Source: CBDATG01 sp965200145
GTDB lineage: Bacteria; Chloroflexota; Dehalococcoidia; Lucifugimonadales; Lucifugimonadaceae
DNA: 64,000 nt
Assembly (NCBI GenBank): GCA_965200145.1
Contig: CBDATG010000002.1
Span: forward strand, 558,001 to 622,000
Reading direction: 5' to 3'
Made by a program: the position numbers and the translations under genes. The number at the start of each line of letters is the position of its first letter. Position 1 is the stretch's first letter. This document shows positions 36,687 through 45,459 of this stretch, in pieces. The notes below the pieces were generated by a model. That model was not told the DNA's origin. It searched no databases and saw only the letters and a program-made list of their open reading frames with translations.

Positions 36687-37968
36687 GTTCGCGCTCCCTG
36701 GCTGGATCCAGTCGATGATGCACTTGAGGACTAACTGGCTGCCAAGCGCGGTTGCGGCAGCTGTCATCACGGTTATCGCCGCCGCGGTTGCATGTTCTGA
36801 TAATCGTCCAACCGAATCGCTCAAAGTTGGGTTCATCGATGTCGAGCTGATCGATCAGTTCATTGGCGGCGTACCGCCGGGTACGCAAGGTCCGGTCTTC
36901 AACTCCGTGTTGCTTGCCGTCAAGCATGTGAATGATGCTGGCGGTGTATGGGGTCGGCCCGTTGAGACTGTGTTTCGCACGACTCCAGGGTCGACAGCCG
37001 TGGAAATTGCGACGCAGATGCTAGACGACGGCGGAGTTCACGGTTTCATCGGGCCGGTCATGAGCACCGATGTTGAATCCGTCGCCGACGAGCTCGCCAA
37101 GCCGCGCGAAGTGCCGTTCATCTCGTCGGTGTCAACGGTACCGTTCGTGGCTGACCTTGATGACGATGGTTACATCTTCCGGAGTTCAATGAGCGATGTA
37201 GCGCAGGGATTCGCTCTTGCACAGTTGGCAATGGAGGACCACGACGAGCATGTTGCGCTTGTGCACCGCGACGACCGCTGGGGTAGCGCCATCGCCGATT
37301 CGTTCAAGGAACATTACGGCGGAAGAGTGTCCGAAGTCTCTCTGCACCCAGATAAATCAACGTTTGCGGACGAGCTCGCTCAGATCTCAGCATCCGGTGC
37401 TCCGGTCTTAGTGCTCATTACGTTCGCGGATATGACTGATGCCGTCTTGGATGAAGTCATCACGCACGGCCATTTTGATCAAGTGTTGCTGATGAATGAG
37501 CACAGGTCACTGGCGTTGCTTGCGAAGTATCCCGAATTCCTGGACGGTGCTAGGGGAGTTGCCCCGTATGGCAGGCATATCACGGAAGCTGAGGGTCACT
37601 GGGAGGCTGACTACGCAGCGGAGTACGGCGAGGTGCCGCATGCGTCATTCATGCGCGAGACATACGATGCCGCGATCGCGTTTATGATCGCGGCGGAACA
37701 TGCGGGATCAACCGCCGGTGCTGCGATACGCGACTCGCTTTACGCGATATCCGGACCGCCCGGCGAATCGTTCCCTGCCACAGCGGAGGGTATTGCACGC
37801 GCGCTTGAAGCGGCCCGAAATGGCGATGACATCGACCTAGAAGGTGAGGCGACTGCGATCAATTGGGACGAGCGCGGCGAGGTGACTTCCGGTCACATGG
37901 GTATCTGGCAGTTCCAAGACGGCGACATCGTGGACCTGCGGCACTTTGATGTAGACCTGACGGAGTGA
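36679..37968 (+). CDS. Leu/Ile/Val-type periplasmic-binding lipoprotein, paralogue 2
   Basis: The frame is 429 residues from GTG 36679, which overlaps the previous stop; an ATG pair at 36715 gives a more usual signal peptide (MMHLRTNWLPSAVAAAVITV, lipobox VAC). The binding fold is nearly parallel to paralogue 1: LAVKHVNDAGGVWGRPV, FIGPVMSTDVESVADELAKPREVPFISS, YDAAIAFMIAAEHAGSTAGAAIRDSLYAISG, and the same C-terminal block EGEATAINWDERGEVTSGH. The two arose by tandem duplication and are probably cotranslated, perhaps with different ligands. There is no membrane component in the cluster. Confidence 0.85.
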   Translation: MSRFALPGWIQSMMHLRTNWLPSAVAAAVITVIAAAVACSDNRPTESLKVGFIDVELIDQFIGGVPPGTQGPVFNSVLLAVKHVNDAGGVWGRPVETVFRTTPGSTAVEIATQMLDDGGVHGFIGPVMSTDVESVADELAKPREVPFISSVSTVPFVADLDDDGYIFRSSMSDVAQGFALAQLAMEDHDEHVALVHRDDRWGSAIADSFKEHYGGRVSEVSLHPDKSTFADELAQISASGAPVLVLITFADMTDAVLDEVITHGHFDQVLLMNEHRSLALLAKYPEFLDGARGVAPYGRHITEAEGHWEADYAAEYGEVPHASFMRETYDAAIAFMIAAEHAGSTAGAAIRDSLYAISGPPGESFPATAEGIARALEAARNGDDIDLEGEATAINWDERGEVTSGHMGIWQFQDGDIVDLRHFDVDLTE

Positions 37969-38070
37969 GGGCTACACGAACTCACAGCGCCAAGCGCGTC
38001 CGACACCCGGGCCGGAGCGCAGAGATTCTGTTCGTTGTCCATGGTCCAAAGCCGGAGTAGCGGCATCGAA

Positions 38071-39189
38071 TCACATCGTCAGTGCAACGCGGTTGGCGCT
38101 GGAACCGCCTTCTCGGCCTTGCCATTCGGCGAACTCAAACGCGTCGTTAATTTGCTCCAGCGGGTACTTGTGCGATACCACGTTCAAGATGTCTGGGTAC
38201 TTCGATTGCGCCTTTACTAGGAACTGCAATCCCGCCTCGATGATCCAAGGGTTGTAGTGCGTTGTTCCCAGCCATTGAACCTGTGCACCGATTACCTTGC
38301 GAGTAATCAGCTCGACGCTTCCTCCGCCTATGTTGCCGATGTCGACGTACTTGCCGTTGGTACGGACCATCTCCAGACCTTCCAGCAGTGCAGCAGATAT
38401 TCCCACCACCTCAACGACTATGTCGGCACCGATGCCATCGGTCAGCTCAAGGACGCGTTCGACTCTCGAATCGGCTGTAGGGAAGTCGACCATGGACACG
38501 GTGTGAGTTGCACCGACCTTCATCGCTAAGTCAAGTCGCGGCTTCTGGCCATCCACGACGATGACCTTGGACGCGCCTTTGTCTGCTGCTACCGAAGTCG
38601 CGAAGATTCCCAATCCGCCGGCGCCCTGTATCACGACCGTGTCGCCGTAGTCCATGTTGGCGCGTTCCAATCCGAACAACACCTGGGACAGTGCACAGTT
38701 GACCGGCGGAACGGCATCGGACGGCAACTCGTCCGGCACTTTGAACACATAGTGACCGCCCGGGAGGTAGTAGTAGTCAGCCATGCCGCCGTCGCAGTAG
38801 GGATACTCGTCCAGCCCTTGATGGTTCTTACGCGATCTGTGTGGGCACGCATGATGCTCGCCGCGGATGCACCAGTAGCAGCGGTTGCATGGATTGAAGA
38901 ACGGGAATGCCACGCGGTCGCCTTCCTTAAGCGGCCGCCGCAACGAGTCGGTTGAGATGTCGTTTCCCAGAGAATGCACGATACCAGTGAATTCGTGTCC
39001 GGTAACTCGCCTCTTAGGAGGCGGCGGAACGTCGGAGTCGCCGCGCCAACCGTGCAGGTCGGAGCCGCATATGACCGCGTGAGTGTTGCGGATCAGTAAC
39101 CCGCCCGGATCGACATCGGGCGTTGGTAGTTCCTCAATCTCGAACGGAACGCCCGACTGCGTGAATACTGCAACTTTCCCGACTGGCAT
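38071..39189 (-). CDS. Zinc-dependent alcohol dehydrogenase (MDR superfamily)
   Basis: The 372-residue medium-chain dehydrogenase has catalytic zinc ligands in ICGSDLHG and the GHEFTG histidine-glutamate pair. The structural zinc loop is CNRCYWCIRGEHHAC. The NAD-binding GAGGLGIFA follows DTVVIQ, with the Asp of VIVVDGQKPR after the second strand favouring NAD over NADP. Similar proteins act on sorbitol, threonine or other polyols and alcohols; the substrate is unknown. The gene is divergent from the Ldh-family oxidoreductase at 39422 and convergent with the binding-protein pair. Confidence 0.9.
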   Translation of the reverse strand: MPVGKVAVFTQSGVPFEIEELPTPDVDPGGLLIRNTHAVICGSDLHGWRGDSDVPPPPKRRVTGHEFTGIVHSLGNDISTDSLRRPLKEGDRVAFPFFNPCNRCYWCIRGEHHACPHRSRKNHQGLDEYPYCDGGMADYYYLPGGHYVFKVPDELPSDAVPPVNCALSQVLFGLERANMDYGDTVVIQGAGGLGIFATSVAADKGASKVIVVDGQKPRLDLAMKVGATHTVSMVDFPTADSRVERVLELTDGIGADIVVEVVGISAALLEGLEMVRTNGKYVDIGNIGGGSVELITRKVIGAQVQWLGTTHYNPWIIEAGLQFLVKAQSKYPDILNVVSHKYPLEQINDAFEFAEWQGREGGSSANRVALTM

Positions 39190-39421
39190 TTGGTCACCTC
39201 GGCCTTTGTTGAGTGCTTGCTTAGGAGTGCTGACCCTTCGGTCGTCAACGACGCTTTAGGGATTGCGCTAAATGTATCGCATTTTCGCGCCAAGTGCGGC
39301 GTTGGCGAGGGATATATACTTCGTTGTGTTTGCGGAAGGTGCGCAGGTGCTAATCGCGTACACCGCTCAAGTAGCTCATTGACACTGGGCCATCTCAACG
39401 ACTGAAGGGCACACCTAGCAA

Positions 39422-40498
39422 ATGCTTGAACGATTCCACGTCCCAGCCGATCTCGCCGTCCATGTTGAGATCGACAACATGCAAGCGACGGTTACCGACA
39501 TCTTCTCCAAGATGGGCATGTCGGACGATGACGCTTCCCAGGCGGCCGATGTGTTGGTGTACGCGGATATGCGTGGCATTGAGTCTCACGGCGTCTCCAA
39601 CATGCTACGGCGATACGTCGAGTCTTTCGGCGAGGGCGGCATTAACCCAACACCTGAACCGAAGATCGTTCGCGAGCTGCCGGCGGCTGCAACCTTGGAC
39701 AGCGACGGTGGGCATGGACTGGTGATCGGTCCGATGGCGATGCGGATGGCGATGGACAGGGCAGAGCAGTATGGAATAGGCGCTGTAACGGCTGTGAACG
39801 GTCGGCATTTTGGCGCATGTGCCTACCACGCTGCAATGGCGTTAGAGCGTGACATGATTGGCCTTTCAATGACGACAGGCGGCATGTCTGTGGCGCCAGT
39901 TGACGGCGCGGAGCCTCTAGTGGGCCTGAATCCTCTCGGTATCGCCGCACCAACACGCAACGAGCCGCCGTTCATCTTCGACGCTTCGATGTCGAGTGTG
40001 GCAGGCAACAAGATCGCGCTTGCGAAACGGCTTGGCGTCCCGGTGTTGCCGGGATGGATCGCAGAACCTGACGGTACTCCCATCATGGACGAACGCCAGA
40101 TTCCGGATGACTACATGATGTTGCCTTCCGGCGCTACGCGTGAGCTAGGGGCCCACAAGGGCTACTCTCTCGCCATGATGATCGAGATCATGTGCGGAGT
40201 CCTCGGTGGCAGCGGTGGCGGGCCAGGTCGTCGTGGCGGTGCATCGCATCACTTCATCGCTTACAACCTTGAGGCGTTCGTAGACATTGACCAGTTCAAG
40301 GACGACATGGACGACTACATGCGCGCGCTACAGGATTGCACACCTGCCGCGGGCAAGGAGCGCGTTGTCTACGCGGGATTGCCTGAACATGAGGAGGAAG
40401 CGGAACGCCGCGCACACGGCATCCCTTATCACCCGGAAGTCATTGACTGGTTCCAGGGGATTTGCGCCGAACTCGACATACCGTGGCGGTTGACCTGA
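39422..40498 (+). CDS. Ldh family (malate/lactate/ureidoglycolate) oxidoreductase
   Basis: The 358-residue NAD(P)-dependent enzyme belongs to the Ldh_2 fold, not the classical Rossmann LDH. It contains ADMRGIESHGVSNMLRRY with the catalytic His, DSDGGHGLVIGPMAMRMAMDRA, VNGRHFGACAYHAAMAL, and GLNPLGIAAP near the cofactor site, then AHKGYSLAMMIEIMCGVLGG. It oxidises or reduces 2-hydroxy/2-oxo acids such as malate, lactate, sulfolactate or ureidoglycolate. An HpcH-type lyase follows 80 bases downstream, so the two may process one hydroxyacid in sequence. Confidence 0.87.
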   Translation: MLERFHVPADLAVHVEIDNMQATVTDIFSKMGMSDDDASQAADVLVYADMRGIESHGVSNMLRRYVESFGEGGINPTPEPKIVRELPAAATLDSDGGHGLVIGPMAMRMAMDRAEQYGIGAVTAVNGRHFGACAYHAAMALERDMIGLSMTTGGMSVAPVDGAEPLVGLNPLGIAAPTRNEPPFIFDASMSSVAGNKIALAKRLGVPVLPGWIAEPDGTPIMDERQIPDDYMMLPSGATRELGAHKGYSLAMMIEIMCGVLGGSGGGPGRRGGASHHFIAYNLEAFVDIDQFKDDMDDYMRALQDCTPAAGKERVVYAGLPEHEEEAERRAHGIPYHPEVIDWFQGICAELDIPWRLT

Positions 40499-40578
40499 GC
40501 TGATCGGACCCGCCGGGCACTGACGACACGAATTACGCTACCGAATACAACAACCCTTAAGAAAGGAAAGCTATCAAT

Positions 40579-41466
40579 ATGCGGATCAACAAATGTATCG
40601 AGTTGCTCGAACAGGGTCAACCTATCTATGCCACTCACACTCCGGAGTTGAGCTATGAGGCTGGCGTAGAGTTGGCGCAGACGTGGGCCGACATGATTCT
40701 CATCGACTTTGAGCATCGCAATTTCGATGTTGGAGGCATGGGAGAGTTCATGAAGGGGCTCAAAGCCGGTGGACCAACCCCCAGCGGTCATCTAACGCCG
40801 ACAGTGGTGTGCACGCTGCCGCACAACGCGATCACGGTTGAGGAAGTGCGCTACAACGCTTGGCAGATGCGTCACGCGCTCACGACCGGGGTGCATGGGC
40901 TTTTGCACACGCACGCGAGGGACCCGGAAGCGGTCAAGTGGTTTGTCGCCGCGAGCCGCTATCCGTTCCAGACTCTTGCGCGGGACATCATTCCGGAAGG
41001 ATTGCGCGGCGGTGGAGGTCAAGGCGTGCCGGCCGAGATCTGGGATATGGCACCGAGAGACTACGTCACCAAGGCCGACCCATGGCCACTCAACCCTGAG
41101 GGCGAGTTGCTGTTGGGCTTGAAGATTGAAGACCGCCATTGCCTCGCAACGGCCGAAGAGACTGCCGCCGTGCCGGGTATCGGGTTCGCAGAGTGGGGAC
41201 CGGGCGACATGGGCATGTCGCATGGCAACCCTGACGCTCACGACCCGCCATATCCCGATTACATGGACAGAGCGCGGGATATCGTGAAATCAGCGTGCGA
41301 CAAGGCCGGTGTAGCGTTCTACAGCGGTTGGCGCGACGACTCGATGACGATGGAGCAGACGATAGACCACCTGATTGACAACATCGGAGTCAAGATGATG
41401 GGTGCGCCTGACAGGTCATTCGCTGACTACGGCCGGGCCAAGACGGGCAGGACGATGCCGGTGTAG
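40579..41466 (+). CDS. HpcH/HpaI-like aldolase/lyase
   Basis: The protein has 295 residues; AAGGAAAG lies in front of ATG 40579. The TIM-barrel strand motif ADMILIDFEHRNFDVGGM carries the acidic metal site, and ALTTGVHGLLHTHARDPEAVKWFV corresponds to the phosphate/carboxylate-binding helix. The C-terminal half, with GLKIEDRHCLATAEETAAVPGIGFAEWGPGDMGMSHG, resembles the closing part of HpcH enzymes. It is longer than the two other HpcH proteins here and diverged, so the reaction is uncertain. It probably acts with the Ldh-family enzyme before it. Confidence 0.78.
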   Translation: MRINKCIELLEQGQPIYATHTPELSYEAGVELAQTWADMILIDFEHRNFDVGGMGEFMKGLKAGGPTPSGHLTPTVVCTLPHNAITVEEVRYNAWQMRHALTTGVHGLLHTHARDPEAVKWFVAASRYPFQTLARDIIPEGLRGGGGQGVPAEIWDMAPRDYVTKADPWPLNPEGELLLGLKIEDRHCLATAEETAAVPGIGFAEWGPGDMGMSHGNPDAHDPPYPDYMDRARDIVKSACDKAGVAFYSGWRDDSMTMEQTIDHLIDNIGVKMMGAPDRSFADYGRAKTGRTMPV

Positions 41467-41545
41467 AGTTCCCGCACTTGTTTCGGACGATTTTGCAGAC
41501 ATCCGCGCCACAAACGACATAGTCCAGACTCCGGTCGCCTCACCG

Positions 41546-42076
41546 TTGTCGTTCAAAGGCGGTCTCAAGTTCGGCTTGGGATTCGCCTTGGCGATGGTTC
41601 CATTGATGGTCGTGTTCTTCGCGGCCGGTTACGTCATGTCGCGTCCCGCGTCGCAGAACGCGTCTGTACCGATTGAACGCGTTGCCGACCGGCTGGTTGT
41701 CAGGTTGGAGTTGGCCGTCAATCAGATGATTGACCGTTTGCGTCAGATCATTGAAGCGACGGTGACGCGCATATTTAACCGTGCCGATGCGGTTGCAGCG
41801 TCCAACATAATCTTGGCTACCGATCGAATCCAGGACATATCGAACGAGACAGTCTCTCGGATTGACCAAGAGGCTGTTGACATAGTCAATTCAGCTTCCG
41901 AACTCATGGAGCGGCAGTTCACTAGGTTCACGGACACCACGGTGCAATCGTGGCGGCAGAACACGGAAGCCCTGATCGCGCGCGTGGTGGAGTTGTTGAA
42001 CCGTCAGGCAGAGGCTCTAGCAAACCTCATCGAACAGGCGATTGGTTCGGCCTTCGGCGGAATACTGGGAAGGTAA
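41546..42076 (+). CDS. Unrecognised membrane-anchored coiled-coil protein
   Basis: The open frame runs from 41402 (GTG, overlapping the lyase gene by 65 bases) to 42076. The stretch before residue 48 is arginine-rich and unlike a protein start, so TTG 41546 is offered as the start, with low certainty. One membrane helix (GLKFGLGFALAMVPLMVVFF) is followed by about 140 residues of amphipathic helix rich in I, V, N and Q at heptad spacing (VNQMIDRLRQIIEATVTRIF, ALIARVVELLNRQAEALANL). No domain is recognised. A structural or scaffold role outside or below the membrane is possible. It is convergent with the Aap ATPase gene. Confidence 0.6.
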   Translation: MSFKGGLKFGLGFALAMVPLMVVFFAAGYVMSRPASQNASVPIERVADRLVVRLELAVNQMIDRLRQIIEATVTRIFNRADAVAASNIILATDRIQDISNETVSRIDQEAVDIVNSASELMERQFTRFTDTTVQSWRQNTEALIARVVELLNRQAEALANLIEQAIGSAFGGILGR

Positions 42077-42101
42077 TCGGAGCCGCGTCAGCGCGGCGGA
42101 A

Positions 42102-42926
42102 CTAGAGTATCTGTCGCAGGAACGCCTGAGTACGCTCCTCGTCTGGCTCGCTGAAGATCTTCTCCGGCGATGCTACTTCTACGAGTGAACCCTCGTCGAA
42201 CATCGCCATCCTGTCGGCTACCTCGCGAGCGAATCCCATCTCATGCGTCACGCATAGCATCGTCATACCAGTCTCTGCTAGCTCACGCATCACATCCAAC
42301 ACCTCTTTGATCATCTCGGGGTCTAGGGCAGAGGTCGGCTCGTCAAAGAGCATGATGCGCGGTTCCATCGCCAAGGCACGGGCGATCGCGACGCGTTGCT
42401 GTTGGCCTCCCGACAGCTCGGCTGGGTATTTCGCCGCCTGCTCTGGGATACCGACCCGTTCCAGCAACTCCATAGCTTGCGCCTCTGCCTCCGCCTTCGG
42501 GGCATGCCGGACCCGGCGCGGTGCCAATGTGATGTTTCCCAACACTGTCATGTGCGGGAAGAGGTTGAACTGCTGGAAGACCATGCCCACTTCGCGACGA
42601 ATCTGGTCCAGGTTGCGGATATCGTTCGTCATCTCAATCCCGTCAACGATGATGTCGCCCCGTTGATGCTCTTCCAGGCGGTTGATCATCTTGATGAAGG
42701 TCGACTTGCCTGACCCGGAAGGTCCGAAGATAACCATCACCTCGCCGCGTTTGACCTCAATGCTGACATCGTTCATCACGCAGAAGTCACCGAACCATTT
42801 GAAGACGTTGCGGCAGATGATGATGTCGTCCCGTTCCTCAAGAGAGCGGGAGAGGATCTCCTCGACCTCGGCCGGCATCTGACCGATAGCCTCTGTCCGT
42901 ACCACCTCACTCGATTCTGTAGTCAT
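42102..42926 (-). CDS. aapP: Polar amino-acid ABC transporter ATPase (AapP/GlnQ-like)
   Basis: The 274-residue ABC ATPase has Walker A GPSGSGKST, the Q-loop region VFQQFNLFPHMTVLGN, the LSGGQQQR signature, Walker B IMLFDEP with TSALDPEM, and the switch histidine in CVTHEMGFA. It energises the two permeases upstream. A 28-residue N-terminal extension rich in Glu precedes the usual start of the domain. GAGGTCG precedes the ATG at 42926. It is the last gene of the Aap-like operon read leftward. Confidence 0.93.
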   Translation of the reverse strand: MTTESSEVVRTEAIGQMPAEVEEILSRSLEERDDIIICRNVFKWFGDFCVMNDVSIEVKRGEVMVIFGPSGSGKSTFIKMINRLEEHQRGDIIVDGIEMTNDIRNLDQIRREVGMVFQQFNLFPHMTVLGNITLAPRRVRHAPKAEAEAQAMELLERVGIPEQAAKYPAELSGGQQQRVAIARALAMEPRIMLFDEPTSALDPEMIKEVLDVMRELAETGMTMLCVTHEMGFAREVADRMAMFDEGSLVEVASPEKIFSEPDEERTQAFLRQIL

Positions 42927-42973
42927 AGTCTCGACCTCATTCCTTACTCAATCTGATCTCCACGCTGTTGGAA

Positions 42974-44197
42974 TCAACGAATGCCTACGCCGAGGGCACG
43001 TTCAATCGCACGGCTCACCCAAGACATCCCGTACGTCAGTATCCAGAACACCAGCCCGATGAAGAGATACACCTCTCGCCCGTGTTCGGTGAACTCAAGA
43101 TTGCCTTGTATGGTGACCTTGCCCATCTCGATGATGTCCAGCATGCCGATGATGAATACCAAGCTGGTGTCCTTGAACAGACTGATGAACTGCGAGACCA
43201 TCGGCGGGATGATGTTGCGCAATGCCTGAGGTAGCGTCACCGTGAGGGTAGTCTGCCAGGCTCGCAAACCAAGTGCGCGGGCTGCTTCTGTTTGCCCATT
43301 TGGAACAGCTGCCATTCCACCGCGCACGATCTCGGCGACGTACGCTGAGCTGAAAAGCGTAATGGTGATCGCTCCAAGGTAGAGCTCGTTGATGGAGAAC
43401 GATCCTGGAAACGCCAACGGCAATATGTGGCGAGACATGAAGAGCAAAGTGATGAGCGGAACGCCGCGGATCAACTCGATGTATGCGACGCACAACACCT
43501 TGACGAACGGCAACTTACTGCGGCGCCCCAATGCCAACAGGATGCCGAATGGCAATGCTCCAGCTATGCCGATTACTGCCAACCATAGGTTCAACATCAA
43601 GCCGCCGATCGCTTGGGCATCGACCGCACTGATTCCGGGCATCCAAGTTGCACCCGGAATGATGAAGAGCGAGATCAACACCACCGCGATGGCTGAATAG
43701 GCGAAGAGTCGATCGCTAGCCAACCGAGGCACATGCATCACGAAGTAGCCACCGGCAACTGCGACTGGGTTGAGCAACAGCATTACGCGGTTTACAACAC
43801 CCATCTGCAACGGCGCTACGCCGATCGCGACTGTGATGACGATCAATCCGATGGCGAAAACGATGCCGATTCTGTTGGTACCTTGCCATCGTCTCCATGC
43901 CATTCCTGCTAAGAGACTGATTCCCAACAAGCTGAGTTGGGGCCGCCACAGTTCCTCAACCGGGTATTGGCCGACGAAGTAGAGCTTGAACCTGCTGTAC
44001 ACGGCCGTGAAGTCGGCCGGACCAATCACCCATACCAGCAACGTCCACAATGCCCAGACAACAACTGCTGCCACGACGATCGTAACGATGCTGTCGATCC
44101 AGGAGCTAAACAGGTTCCCGCGCAACCAACCAACGACCCCCACGGTCGTCCGCGGCGGCTCGGGTGCTGGTCGCATCGTTGCAGCTTCAGTGGTCAT
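42974..44197 (-). CDS. aapM: Amino-acid ABC transporter permease (AapM-like)
   Basis: The 407-residue membrane protein is of the large Aap/Bzt type, with extra N-terminal helices (VTIVVAAVVVWALWTLLVWVIG and several more) before the BPD_transp_1 core. The core begins about residue 205 with GIAGALPFGILLALGRRSKL and contains ELIRGVPLITLLFMS and GMAAVPNGQTEAARALGLRAW (the EAA loop). It forms the channel with the AapQ-like protein encoded 4 bases upstream. The substrate class is polar or general L-amino acids by family; the exact spectrum is unknown. Confidence 0.9.
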   Translation of the reverse strand: MTTEAATMRPAPEPPRTTVGVVGWLRGNLFSSWIDSIVTIVVAAVVVWALWTLLVWVIGPADFTAVYSRFKLYFVGQYPVEELWRPQLSLLGISLLAGMAWRRWQGTNRIGIVFAIGLIVITVAIGVAPLQMGVVNRVMLLLNPVAVAGGYFVMHVPRLASDRLFAYSAIAVVLISLFIIPGATWMPGISAVDAQAIGGLMLNLWLAVIGIAGALPFGILLALGRRSKLPFVKVLCVAYIELIRGVPLITLLFMSRHILPLAFPGSFSINELYLGAITITLFSSAYVAEIVRGGMAAVPNGQTEAARALGLRAWQTTLTVTLPQALRNIIPPMVSQFISLFKDTSLVFIIGMLDIIEMGKVTIQGNLEFTEHGREVYLFIGLVFWILTYGMSWVSRAIERALGVGIR

Positions 44198-44201
44198 GGG
44201 A

Positions 44202-45380
44202 TCAGTCGCCTTGGCCCTTGATGCGCGTGAAACGGTTGTAGGTGTTGCCGACTGCTGAGTAGAAGAGGCTCATGACCAAGTAAGCCGCCATCACCATTGC
44301 GATTAGGGAAACCGCCGGCGCAGTCTGGGTTAGGGTAGTGGCCACGCTGACGATGTCCGGATACCCAATAGCGGCTGCCAGACTCGAGTTCTTCGTCAGA
44401 TTCAGGTATTGGTTAATCATGGGCGGGATGATCACGCGAAGTGCTTGGGGAAATACCACCGTCCGCATTGACTGCATGGGTGAGAGTCCCAGCGACTTCG
44501 CTGCGTCTTTTTGGCCGACAGATACGGACTGGATGCCAGCCCTTACGGTTTCTGCAATGTACGCGGATGTGAATACCACGAGTCCCAACAGCAAGGCTGC
44601 GAAGCTCGCGGTGATTTTCGCACCGCCTTGGATCCTGCCGAAACGGCCTGCAGGTTCTGGAGTCTCAAATGCGAGCGGTGTGAGCACAACGAACGCAACA
44701 ACGGCAACGGCGATCGCGACGATGGTTCCGGCGATAACTGGATAGCTGGGAGCACCTGTATCCGACTCTCGTTTGCGTAGGCGGTTTGACACCAAGACAG
44801 CCAGGAGAACACCTAGAGAGGTAACCGCCAACCAAGGCCAGAAGCCGGAGACTGGTGATGCCCAAGGTAGGTGGAATCCGCCATTGTTCAGATAAATCGC
44901 ACCAAACAGCTCATATCCCTCTCTGACGGGCGGCAGTCCTAGCACGATGAGGAACCAAAACAGCAGTTGCAACAGCAGGGGAAGGTTGCGAAATACCTCC
45001 ATGTAGGTCATTGCCAGCTTGCTCACAAGCCAGTTCGTTGACAAACGAGCGATGCCGATACCGACGCCGAGGATCGTAGCGAGAATTACACCGAGCACGG
45101 ATGCCTTGATCGTGTTGAGGATCGCGACCCAAAACGCGTATAGGTACGTGTCAGATGGCTCGTAGTCGACGACCGTCTCACCGATGGGTATTTGCGCTTC
45201 CCGGTCGAGGAAACTCCAACCGATTGGTATCTGCCGCTCGGATATCTCGTTCGAGATGTTTACGAAGAGCAGACCTAGCAACGTGAGCACGAGGACCGCC
45301 GACACGATCTGCGTCGTCCACTGGATGACGACGATATTGCGCCAAACAGGGATGCCCTGGAAGTATAGGGCTCGCATCAT
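44202..45380 (-). CDS. aapQ: Amino-acid ABC transporter permease (AapQ-like)
   Basis: The 392-residue permease has the AapQ plan: an early helix (IVSAVLVLTLLGLLFVNI), the EVFRNLPLLLQLLFWFLIVLGLPPV segment, a long inserted periplasmic loop, and a C-terminal core with the EAA loop AGIQSVSVGQKDAAKSLGLSPMQ. Two adjacent ATG codons mark the start at 45380. It pairs with the following AapM-like permease. The first gene upstream is a binding lipoprotein 79 bases away. Confidence 0.9.
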   Translation of the reverse strand: MMRALYFQGIPVWRNIVVIQWTTQIVSAVLVLTLLGLLFVNISNEISERQIPIGWSFLDREAQIPIGETVVDYEPSDTYLYAFWVAILNTIKASVLGVILATILGVGIGIARLSTNWLVSKLAMTYMEVFRNLPLLLQLLFWFLIVLGLPPVREGYELFGAIYLNNGGFHLPWASPVSGFWPWLAVTSLGVLLAVLVSNRLRKRESDTGAPSYPVIAGTIVAIAVAVVAFVVLTPLAFETPEPAGRFGRIQGGAKITASFAALLLGLVVFTSAYIAETVRAGIQSVSVGQKDAAKSLGLSPMQSMRTVVFPQALRVIIPPMINQYLNLTKNSSLAAAIGYPDIVSVATTLTQTAPAVSLIAMVMAAYLVMSLFYSAVGNTYNRFTRIKGQGD

Positions 45381-45459
45381 CTCGCTGAAACTTCAGGTCG
45401 CACTTGGAACGGGGTCGTACGAAATCGACTAGCGCCAAGTCTATCAGGATACGGTTACA

